Positions 7,831 through 14,461 of a DNA stretch of 61,740 nt are shown here, in pieces. Below the pieces are notes generated by a model, which made no database searches, had not been told where the DNA came from, and was given only the letters and a program-made list of their open reading frames with translations. Position numbers and translations under genes: made by a program. The stretch is from NCBI GenBank assembly GCA_009929695.1, contig RZZW01000014.1, positions 1 through 61,740 of the forward strand, in the 5' to 3' direction. How positions within the stretch are numbered: position 1 is the stretch's first letter; each line of letters opens with the position of its first letter. Source of the stretch: Clostridia bacterium (GTDB lineage Bacteria; Bacillota; Clostridia; Oscillospirales; Ruminococcaceae).

Positions 7831-7856
7831 CGCGGGACGGAGAACCCGTCCCCTAC
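7831..7856. repeat. Family A right half-element
   Basis: GGGACGG-AGAA-CCCGTCCC-CTAC forms one self-complementary arm ending in CCCTAC, with no matching left arm nearby. GCGCTAAT precedes it where complete copies have the GCGCAAA loop. Confidence 0.6.
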
Positions 7857-7875
7857 ACGATTTCAAGGTAAGCTT

Positions 7876-7899
7876 GTAGGGGAGGCGTTTCGCCTCCCG
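7876..7899. repeat. Family A left half-element
   Basis: GTAGGGGAGGCGTTTCGCCT begins one self-complementary arm (GGAGGCG-TTT-CGCCTCC) starting with GTAGGG; the right arm is missing. Confidence 0.6.
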
Positions 7900-8014
7900 A
7901 CAGTATTGCAGCTATTTTACCGCTTTGCGCAAGCCATCAATGCAAGCCTTGTTAATAATTGTTTAACATTTATGCGATATAATAGAACTATCTTTGACAA
8001 AAGGACGTTTTAAT

Positions 8015-8557
8015 ATGAAAAGGGACACGAGCGCAAAAATAGCATTATCGGGGATATTCGGCGCGCTTGCCATAACAGTGATGCTCATGGGCAGCATAAT
8101 TCCGTTTTCCTCGTTTGCCGCGCCTGCGCTTGCGGGGATATTGATAGTGCCTGTCGCGATAGAATTTGGCACAAGCACAGGGGTGCTTTTATACGTCGCC
8201 ATTTCCATTTTGGCGCTTTTCATAGCGCCTGATAAGGAAATGGCGATGATGTTTGTGTTTTTCATGGGATATTACCCTCTTTTGAAAGCTATGCTTGACA
8301 AAGTGCATATGAAAGTATTACAATTACTGTTAAAGTCGCTTGTTTTTAATGTTGCAGTTATCGCGATGTACGGCATCTTGATTTTTCTTTTCCGTGTTGA
8401 TTACATCGTTGCAGAGTTTGGCCAGAGCGGCACGTTTTTCCTTATTTTGCTGCTGTTGCTCGGCAATGTAACGTTTGTGATATATGATGTGGCGCTGACG
8501 AGGACGCACGCGCTGTATCTCGAAAAAATTAGGCCGCGCTTTATAAAAATGCATTGA
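8015..8557 (+). CDS. Small multi-pass membrane protein, possibly ECF-transporter S-component-like
   Basis: 180 residues with about five hydrophobic segments and very few charged residues between them. The pattern MKRDTSAKIALSGIFGALAI followed by alternating short loops resembles S-components of energy-coupling-factor vitamin transporters, but no substrate-specific motif was recognised, so the substrate and even the family remain uncertain. ATG 8015 is chosen because AAAGGAC lies about 8 bases before it; the in-frame TTG at 7994 lies upstream of that site. It stands directly upstream of the glmS ribozyme, with which it could be co-transcribed. Confidence 0.65.
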   Translation: MKRDTSAKIALSGIFGALAITVMLMGSIIPFSSFAAPALAGILIVPVAIEFGTSTGVLLYVAISILALFIAPDKEMAMMFVFFMGYYPLLKAMLDKVHMKVLQLLLKSLVFNVAVIAMYGILIFLFRVDYIVAEFGQSGTFFLILLLLLGNVTFVIYDVALTRTHALYLEKIRPRFIKMH

Positions 8558-8600
8558 CGCGCGGCCAACGCTAGGAGGTTTGATATTTATGTACGCCGAA

Positions 8601-8770
8601 GCGCCAGGCCCTTGGCTATCGCAAAGACTACCGCAGCGAAGGGTGACGAGGATGAGGGTTATCGAAAAACTCGGCGGATGCTCTCACGGCTGATTTTCCT
8701 TATACAGTCGACAGGCAGCGGGCAAAAAGCGGCAGCAATGCCGTAACAGAGCCGTCTGCAAGGAAGTTTA
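8601..8770 (+). ncRNA. glmS glucosamine-6-phosphate-activated ribozyme
   Basis: The conserved core is readable: GCGCC at the 5' end (cleavage expected between A8600 and G8601), P2 pairing CCCTT with AAGGG, the invariant GACGAGGATGAG (8645-8656), TTATCGA (8659-8665) and TCGGCGGATG (8671-8680), which pairs back to GCGCC. A 3' stem ACGGCT (8686-8691) with AGCCGT (8750-8755) fits the peripheral P3/P4 region. The next gene is glmS, as in known cases. Family knowledge: glucosamine-6-phosphate acts as a cofactor for self-cleavage, after which RNase J degrades the downstream mRNA, giving feedback control. The 3' limit is approximate. Confidence 0.95.
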
Positions 8771-8866
8771 TTCTTTTGAATTATTGTGCCGACCGTGTTT
8801 GTCAGGCACTTATATACTAAAATTTGATAGCGGCAATTTGATGGCATACCCTCTATGCGGAAGTTT

Positions 8867-8946
8867 GTCATTCTGAGCGCAGCGAAGAATCTTTCAAGCT
8901 TTGTATACAGCTAAAGATTCTTCGTCGTTGCGCTCCTCAGAATGAC
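8867..8946. repeat. Family B nested palindrome, copy B1, in the glmS leader
   Basis: 80 bp. Outer arms GTCATTCTGAG and CTCAGAATGAC and inner arms AAGAATCTTT / AAAGATTCTT pair; between them lie CGCAGCG and CGTCGTTGCG. A second 80-bp copy is at 53947-54026. The GTCATTCTGAGCGCAGCGAA word type is common as an intergenic repeat in many bacteria. Confidence 0.88.
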
Positions 8947-9011
8947 ATGCTGCTTCCATATATGAGCGTACGTCTGTTTCGCTATTGCCGCAAATAGGAG
9001 TAAATTTAATT

Positions 9012-10832
9012 ATGTGTGGAATTGTTGGATATATCGGATCTCGTGAGAGCACTGACGTACTTATGAACGGGCTTGAAAAGCTTGAATACCGCGGATATGA
9101 CTCTGCGGGCGTGGCACTTTTTATCGGCGACGATATACGCGTCGTCAAGGCCGAGGGGCGGCTTGCGGTGCTTAAAAATAAGCTTGGCGGGCTTAATTTG
9201 CCATCGTCACACTGCGGCATCGGGCACACAAGATGGGCGACGCACGGCGCGCCGAGCGACGTAAACAGCCACCCGCACTCCACCCCGCGCGTGAGCCTTG
9301 TGCACAACGGCATCATTGAAAATTATGCCGCGCTGCGCGAGCATTTAAAAAAACACGGCTATGAATTTTGCAGTGAGACAGATACAGAAGTTCTTGTGAA
9401 GCTGCTTGACCACAACTATAAGGGCGAGCCTATCGACGCGCTTATGAAAACGCTTGAGCAGGTGCGCGGCAGCTATGGGCTTGCGATAATTTTTAAGGAT
9501 TTCCCCGACAAAATTTTCTCCGTGCGCAAGGAAAGCCCGCTCATTGTCGGCTACGGGGACGGCGAAAATTTCCTCGCGAGCGATATCCCCGCGCTGCTGA
9601 AATATACGCGCGACTACGCCATCCTTGACGAGGGCGAAATCGCGGTTGTTTCGGCTGACAAAATCGACGTTTTCAACGAGTTTGGCCACCCTGTCGAGAA
9701 AGAGCATTTGACGGCGAGTTGGGATATTGAAGCCGCCGAAAAAGGCGGATATCAGCATTTTATGCTAAAGGAAATCCACGAACAGCCGGACGCATTGCGC
9801 CAAACGATAAGCCCGCACGTCATGGACGGCCTGCCTTGTCTCGGCGTTGACGATTTGGACGACGAATTTTTAGCGGGCATAAACAACATTCACATAGTCG
9901 GCTGCGGCACGGCAATGCACGCGGGCATGGTGGGCAAAACCGCCATTGAAAAGCTCGCGCGCGTGCCTGCGATTGTCGATATAGCGAGCGAGTTTCGCTA
10001 CCGCGACCCGATTATCGCGATAAACGACCTAGTTATCATCATAAGCCAAAGCGGCGAGACGCTCGACACGCTTGCGGCGCTGAAGCTCGCAAAATCAAAG
10101 GGTGTAAAGACGCTTGCGATTGTAAACGTGCTAGGCTCGTCCATCGCGCGTCAGGCGGACTATGTCATTTACACCTATGCAGGCCCCGAAATAGCCGTCG
10201 CGAGCACAAAGGCGTACAGCGTGCAGATGTCCGTGATGTACCTGTTTGCGCTGCGCCTAGCCTACGCCCGCAAAACGCAGGACGAGGAAATTATACGCTA
10301 TTTGACAGCCGATTTACAGCGCATTCCCACGCTTATAAAGCCTGTGCTTGACGAGTGCGACAATATAAAATACCTCGCGAGCCAGTTTATGAACAGCGAC
10401 GATTTGTTTTTCATGGGGCGCGGGTTTGACTATTCCCTCTCGCTTGAAGGTAGCCTAAAGCTTAAGGAAATAAGCTATATTCACTCTGAAGCCTACGCCG
10501 CGGGCGAGCTAAAGCACGGCACAATTTCGCTCATAGTTGACGGCACGCCCGTCATTGCGCTTGCGACGCAGGACAATGTTTTTGAAAAGACGATGAGCAA
10601 CGTCAAGGAAGTGAAAACCCGCGGCGCACGCGTGATAGTTTTTTGCAAAGAGAGCGCAAATGTGCCCGCAGATATCGCCGATTTTGTCGTGCGTCTGCCA
10701 GAATTTGAGGGCATATTCATGCCGCTTTTGCTGATAGTCCCCTTGCAGCTTTTCGCCTACTACATGAGCGTTTTGCGCGGGTGTGACGTGGATAAGCCAC
10801 GAAATCTCGCAAAGAGCGTGACTGTTGAATAA
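9012..10832 (+). CDS. glmS: Glutamine-fructose-6-phosphate aminotransferase (isomerizing)
   Basis: 606 residues, the normal family length. The N-terminus MCGIVGYIG places the nucleophilic Cys right after the start Met, which fixes ATG 9012 rather than the upstream in-frame start at 8985; AGGAG lies at 8996-9000. The glutaminase domain carries LEYRGYDSAG and HTRWATHG; two SIS sugar-isomerase domains follow (VGCGTAMHAG, SQSGETLDT, STKAYSVQ) and the end CDVDKPRNLAKSVTVE is typical. It converts fructose-6-phosphate and glutamine to glucosamine-6-phosphate, the entry to UDP-GlcNAc and the cell wall. It is controlled by the ribozyme upstream. Confidence 0.98.
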   Translation: MCGIVGYIGSRESTDVLMNGLEKLEYRGYDSAGVALFIGDDIRVVKAEGRLAVLKNKLGGLNLPSSHCGIGHTRWATHGAPSDVNSHPHSTPRVSLVHNGIIENYAALREHLKKHGYEFCSETDTEVLVKLLDHNYKGEPIDALMKTLEQVRGSYGLAIIFKDFPDKIFSVRKESPLIVGYGDGENFLASDIPALLKYTRDYAILDEGEIAVVSADKIDVFNEFGHPVEKEHLTASWDIEAAEKGGYQHFMLKEIHEQPDALRQTISPHVMDGLPCLGVDDLDDEFLAGINNIHIVGCGTAMHAGMVGKTAIEKLARVPAIVDIASEFRYRDPIIAINDLVIIISQSGETLDTLAALKLAKSKGVKTLAIVNVLGSSIARQADYVIYTYAGPEIAVASTKAYSVQMSVMYLFALRLAYARKTQDEEIIRYLTADLQRIPTLIKPVLDECDNIKYLASQFMNSDDLFFMGRGFDYSLSLEGSLKLKEISYIHSEAYAAGELKHGTISLIVDGTPVIALATQDNVFEKTMSNVKEVKTRGARVIVFCKESANVPADIADFVVRLPEFEGIFMPLLLIVPLQLFAYYMSVLRGCDVDKPRNLAKSVTVE

Positions 10833-10844
10833 ATAAACGCTTAA

Positions 10845-10948
10845 CACCTCATCAGTCAGCTGCGCTGACAGCTTCCCCTCAAGGGGAAGCCAACGTAAGC
10901 CTTCTCCTTTAGGAGAAGGTGTCACGCCGCAGCGTGACGGATGAGGTG
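10845..10948. repeat. Family C multi-hairpin repeat
   Basis: Outer arms CACCTCATC (10845-10853) and GATGAGGTG (10940-10948) enclose four successive hairpins: GTCAGC-TGC-GCTGAC, CTTCCCC-TCAA-GGGGAAG, CCTTCTCC-TTTA-GGAGAAGG and GTCACGC-CGCA-GCGTGAC. This repeat type is recognisable from other clostridial genomes; only one copy was seen here. Confidence 0.8.
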
Positions 10949-10963
10949 TAGGTTTTATAAATT

Positions 10964-10988
10964 CATATAATGCGCAACACATTATATG
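10964..10988. promoter_or_regulatory. 9-bp perfect inverted repeat upstream of the serine hydrolase
   Basis: CATATAATG - CGCAACA - CATTATATG. It lies about 95 bases before the hydrolase start and could be an operator, or simply the 3' edge of the neighbouring repeat. Confidence 0.35.
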
Positions 10989-11029
10989 GAAAAAATTTAC
11001 TATTTTGTAACAGTAATCAACAAAAAATG

Positions 11030-11038
11030 TGATATAAT
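11030..11038 (+). promoter_or_regulatory. Extended -10 promoter element of the serine hydrolase gene
   Basis: TGATATAAT matches the TGnTATAAT extended -10 consensus. No -35 box at proper spacing was found, which extended -10 promoters tolerate. Confidence 0.5.
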
Positions 11039-11082
11039 TTTGGTAAAGTAATATGAACATGTTTAGTGAGGAGTGATGGCAA

Positions 11083-12858
11083 ATGGAAATTCGCAGCAGC
11101 ATGAGAGCACTTAATTATACGCGCAAGCTGTTGCTGGGCGATACAGCTAACATACTGCCCTTCCCTGTCAAGGCGCAAAAGCCCGCCGAAAAAAGCGAGC
11201 CTGAGGGCATTCCGCTGCCTCGCTGCACGCCCGAAAGCGCAGGCGTTTCATCGAGCAGCGTCGACAGGCTTTACCGCCGTCTCGCGTCTGTCAAAAACGC
11301 AAACCCGCACGCGTGCATGGTTATACGCGGTGGAAAGGTGATAAGTGAGGGATACTTTGCGCCATATTCTCCGCAGCACTGGCACGTGACGCACAGCATG
11401 TGCAAAAGCTTTACCGGCACTGCGATAGGTATGCTAATTGACGAGGGAAAGCTTGCGCTCGACGAGACAATCTCCTCGATTTTCCCCGAGAAAATAAACC
11501 TGCTTTCAGGCAGGCGCATACGCTCGATGACTGTGCAAAATCTGCTGACAATGCAAAGCGGCTCGCAGTTTAAAGAGGTGGGCGCGGTGATTGAAAGCGA
11601 CTGGCTCAAGGGCTTTTTTGAGGGCGACGTCGCGTTTGAGCCGGGCACGCAGTTTGATTACAACAGCATGAACACCTATGTTCTCGCGTGCATAATAAAG
11701 AAAAAAACAGGGCTTGGCGTTATGGAATATCTAACTCCGCGCCTTTTTGAGCCGCTCGGCTTTAAGCACACCGCATGGGAGAAAAGCCCGACAGGCATCG
11801 AAAAGGGCGGTTGGGGCTTATACGTGCACCTTGAGGATGCGGCAAAGCTTGGGCTTTTATATCTGCAAAACGGCATGTGGGCAGCGAACGGCGAGCAAAA
11901 GCGCCTTTTGAGCGAAGCATGGATAAATGATGCAACATCAGTGCATTCCGAAAGCAGCAAAAGCGAAGAATACGGCTATCAAATTTGGGTAAACAGCAAA
12001 AACAACACCTATATGTTCAACGGAATGTTTGGACAATATGTGCTTATGTCGCCCCAAAAAAATATGATAATTGCGGTAAATGCGGGTGCAGCAAACCTGT
12101 TTACAGAGAGCGGCACAAAACAGGCAATTGATGATTTTTTAGCCGAAATAAAAAGCGACGCTCCGCTTGAAGCGGATAACGCCGCGTATGTTAATTTGCA
12201 GTTTACGTTAAATAGGCTTGAGTATGGCGAGTGTGTTCCGCAGCCGCCCGCGCCGCCTACCTTTTGGCAAAAGCTTACTGCGTTTTTTAAAAGTGCTGAC
12301 CACACTGTGTCTGTGTTGCCTATCGGAATAAGCTTTTTTGACGGGCTTGAATACTCTGTGGCTGACAACAAACACGGCTTGCTGCCGCTGATTATAAGCA
12401 ATATGATTGACTACTACCCGCAGGGTGTGCAGCACATAAAATTTGTGTGCAAGGGCGAGCAGCTTGAAATTCACTGGACGGAGGGCGGCACAGCCTTTGC
12501 TTTTCCCGTTGGCTTTGACAAGTATCGCTGCGGAAGCATAAACGCGGGCGGCAACGAATTTGCGGTGGCGGCAAAGGGCAAATTTGTGCACGACGAGGAC
12601 GACCACCCTGTCATAAAAATTACGCTGTGCTTTCTTGAAAGCAGCTGTGTGCGCACAATAAAATTCATTTTTCTTGATGATACTACGCTTTTGTGCAAGC
12701 TTTCCGAAACGCCTAGTGTCAGCACAATCATAGACATGATGAAGGGCAGTGGAGCAGCGTCGGCAAGCTTTAGCTTAGAGCTGTTCCAAGACATAAACTT
12801 CCTCACCTATAAAATGGACAAATATTGCGAGCCATCGTTTACCGGCAAGCTTCTTTAA
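11083..12858 (+). CDS. Serine hydrolase of the beta-lactamase / class C penicillin-binding-protein family
   Basis: 591 residues. The N-terminal ~330 residues form the catalytic domain: SMCK (Ser105-x-x-Lys108) as nucleophile and general base, and YNS (Tyr193). MVIRGGKVISEGYF and LLTMQSGSQF are typical of the family. The C-terminal ~240 residues are a separate, unrecognised domain after a Pro-rich linker (PQPPAPPTF). No signal peptide or membrane helix is visible, unlike many relatives, so it may be a cytoplasmic esterase or amidase. ATG 11083 follows GTGAGGAG at good distance. The gene converges on the copper operon across repeat A7. Confidence 0.85.
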   Translation: MEIRSSMRALNYTRKLLLGDTANILPFPVKAQKPAEKSEPEGIPLPRCTPESAGVSSSSVDRLYRRLASVKNANPHACMVIRGGKVISEGYFAPYSPQHWHVTHSMCKSFTGTAIGMLIDEGKLALDETISSIFPEKINLLSGRRIRSMTVQNLLTMQSGSQFKEVGAVIESDWLKGFFEGDVAFEPGTQFDYNSMNTYVLACIIKKKTGLGVMEYLTPRLFEPLGFKHTAWEKSPTGIEKGGWGLYVHLEDAAKLGLLYLQNGMWAANGEQKRLLSEAWINDATSVHSESSKSEEYGYQIWVNSKNNTYMFNGMFGQYVLMSPQKNMIIAVNAGAANLFTESGTKQAIDDFLAEIKSDAPLEADNAAYVNLQFTLNRLEYGECVPQPPAPPTFWQKLTAFFKSADHTVSVLPIGISFFDGLEYSVADNKHGLLPLIISNMIDYYPQGVQHIKFVCKGEQLEIHWTEGGTAFAFPVGFDKYRCGSINAGGNEFAVAAKGKFVHDEDDHPVIKITLCFLESSCVRTIKFIFLDDTTLLCKLSETPSVSTIIDMMKGSGAASASFSLELFQDINFLTYKMDKYCEPSFTGKLL

Positions 12859-12874
12859 AATTGTATACCTTATT

Positions 12875-12909
12875 GTAGGGAACGCATTGTATGCGTTCCC
12901 TACTTTTTT
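12875..12909 (+). terminator. Family A short palindrome (A7) acting as a terminator
   Basis: GTAGGGAACGCATTG (12875-12889) and its complement ending CCCTAC (12903) form one 29-nt hairpin, directly followed by a T-run. It lies between the convergent serine hydrolase and DUF3810 genes, so a family A arm has the form of a rho-independent terminator. Confidence 0.75.
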
Positions 12910-12912
12910 GTA

Positions 12913-14001
12913 TCACGCCTGCATCGCGTAATACTCAACTAGCAAATCTACAACCTCGCCGTAGCTTTTTAGGCCTTGTTTTTGGTCGTAGCTTTTCAAA
13001 AAGCCCTCGTAAACTGTATTTGCGGCGGCGGAAACAGAGGTGTTGCGCTGCTGCCAGTAGGCGCTGTTTACGGTTAAATCTAAATTTACCTCGTCGCAAA
13101 GCGAGTTTGCCACTTCGAGCCACTGCTTATAATCGGCTGAATAGAGAGCGTTTGTGAGGTGGGTGTAGGCTAATATTGCGCCTGAATATCTGAAATTTAC
13201 GTCCTCTGTTTTTTCGCACGCGAGTATCGCGAGAAAATTTGCCGTTTGCTCTTGCGCAACGCCGCGCAGATGTGCCTGCTCGTGCGCTATCGTCGCGCCT
13301 ATGTACGCGTTTGGCTGCGCGACGTTTATATTCGCCTCGCCCGTGAACGGAAAATAAAAGCCTGTGTAATTTATCGCGCTCATAAGCTGCGAGTACACCA
13401 TCGGCTTTGCCGCGCGGTGCGGCGTTTGCAAAAACGGATATTCCTCCTCGAGCGGCGCGTATAAATCCTTGCTCGCCTTTAGCATAGCGTCAACGTCCGA
13501 CGCGCAAACGCCGTTTTCGTCGCGATTTACGCTTAAAGCAGCGTCATTCAGCTTCGTCGCAAAAAGCCGCGTCACGTCGGCAAGCTGTTCAACTGAAATC
13601 GGGCTATCTACAAGCCCTGATTTTTGTTCAAACGTTTCTGCGTAATAATTTACGCCCCAAAGCGCCGTGAAGCCTGTGGCGACCGACAGCGCTATAACGC
13701 ACATGCCGGACAGCTTTTGCAGCACCGCATATCCCCTTTTGCCCTTTGACTTAACAATTTTTATCACCGCGAAAATTATGTAAAGCACGGCGAATATCAC
13801 AAACGCCGTCCATACAACCTCCGCGACAGAAAACGGCAAAAGCCCACACGCCGCGCCTATAAAGGCAGCGAGCGGTGAGCTGATATTTTGCGTGTAAAAG
13901 CTGATTATCTGCGTGTTGTGCTTGACAATGTTAAAAATAACAAGCAAAGCGGTGAGAATTATCGCCGCTATTATATTGCGCTTTAAGGCATGATTTTTCA
14001 T
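12913..14001 (-). CDS. DUF3810-family membrane-anchored putative zinc metalloprotease
   Basis: 362 residues. Three hydrophobic segments lie in the first ~125 residues (IIAAIILTALLVIFNIV, PFSVAEVVWTAFVIFAVLYI, MCVIALSVATGFTALWGV), followed by an extracytoplasmic domain with the zincin-type motif TIAHEQAHLRG (HExxH, ~243) and GFYFPFTGEANIN just before it. The pattern matches DUF3810 proteins, whose substrate is unknown. Its ATG overlaps the csoR stop (ATGA), so it belongs to the copper operon. A role in copper handling is possible but only inferred from position. Confidence 0.8.
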   Translation of the reverse strand: MKNHALKRNIIAAIILTALLVIFNIVKHNTQIISFYTQNISSPLAAFIGAACGLLPFSVAEVVWTAFVIFAVLYIIFAVIKIVKSKGKRGYAVLQKLSGMCVIALSVATGFTALWGVNYYAETFEQKSGLVDSPISVEQLADVTRLFATKLNDAALSVNRDENGVCASDVDAMLKASKDLYAPLEEEYPFLQTPHRAAKPMVYSQLMSAINYTGFYFPFTGEANINVAQPNAYIGATIAHEQAHLRGVAQEQTANFLAILACEKTEDVNFRYSGAILAYTHLTNALYSADYKQWLEVANSLCDEVNLDLTVNSAYWQQRNTSVSAAANTVYEGFLKSYDQKQGLKSYGEVVDLLVEYYAMQA

Positions 14002-14252
14002 AGCTTGTCCATTATCGAAAGCAGCTCATCGAGCTTTGCGTCGTCGCCGTGCTCGACGGCGCTTTTGACGCAAGAGTGCATGTGCGCTTTCAATATCTCT
14101 TTATTAGTTTTTTTGAGAATTGACATCGCCGCCATTATTTGATTTGATATATCTATGCAATATCTGTCGTCCTCAACCATAGCGAGGATTCCGTCAAGCT
14201 GGCCGCGTGCGGTTTTCAAAAGGCGCGTTATCTGCGCTTTGTCCGCCATCAT
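13998..14252 (-). CDS. csoR: Copper-sensing transcriptional repressor CsoR
   Basis: 84 residues of the all-helical CsoR/RcnR family. The copper ligands are visible: Cys in DDRYCIDI and the H-x3-C pair in HMHSC (x-C-H-C pattern), which marks a Cu(I) sensor rather than a Ni/Co or formaldehyde sensor. The start ATG at 14252 overlaps the last base of the copA stop (TAATGATG), so translation is coupled; a second ATG follows at 14249. Regulation: the CsoR-type operator upstream of copA at 16767-16787 is its probable target, giving autoregulation of the operon. Confidence 0.94.
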   Translation of the reverse strand: MMADKAQITRLLKTARGQLDGILAMVEDDRYCIDISNQIMAAMSILKKTNKEILKAHMHSCVKSAVEHGDDAKLDELLSIMDKL

Positions 14253-14461
14253 TACGCTATACCTGTTACCGTGTAGCCCGCGTCCGCGACGGCCTGCTTT
14301 AGCTGCTCGTCGGTTGTGTCGCCCTCGATTGTGCACACGGCGTTTTTGTCGTCAAGGCGCACTGTGGCGCTCACGCCGTTCAGCTTATTAAGCGCTTCTT
14401 CAACGTGGCCGCGGCAATGCCCGCACATCATTCCGTCTATGCTTATTGTAACTTTTCTCAT
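14252..14461 (-). CDS. copZ: CopZ copper chaperone, internal in-frame start within copA
   Basis: The last 69 residues of the copA frame form a complete HMA domain (MRKVTISIDGMMCGHCRGHV, then two further beta-alpha units) ending at the copA stop. Its Met codon (14461-14459) is preceded at 9 bases by a perfect AAGGAG ribosome binding site (14476-14471 on the minus strand). The residues linking it to CopA (NIKETKQ) are just the translation of that site. This looks like a formerly separate copZ whose upstream gene lost its stop codon, leaving both a fusion and an independently startable chaperone. Production of the free form is an inference. Confidence 0.55.
   Translation of the reverse strand: MRKVTISIDGMMCGHCRGHVEEALNKLNGVSATVRLDDKNAVCTIEGDTTDEQLKQAVADAGYTVTGIA

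Larger units (their letters stand above)
7678..8014. other. Gene-free stretch filled with family A repeats
   Basis: About 337 bases. It holds full repeat A2 (7712-7790), a right half-element (7831-7856), a left half-element of another subfamily (7876-7899) and a TATAAT at 7978-7983 that may serve the next gene, 31 bases before its ATG; no convincing -35 box was found. Confidence 0.7.
8558..9011. other. Gene-free leader: glmS ribozyme, spacer and family B repeat
   Basis: About 450 bases upstream of glmS. It holds the glmS ribozyme (8601-8770), a ~95-base spacer in which nothing was recognised, repeat B1 (8867-8946), and the glmS ribosome binding site (8996-9000). No clear promoter was found before the ribozyme. 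Confidence 0.8.

Noticed and set aside
8590..8694. A 34-codon frame with AGGAGG and ATG that overlaps the glmS ribozyme
   Set aside because: The sequence is fully explained by the ribozyme core, and the predicted peptide has no sensible features; the AGGAGG match is probably chance.
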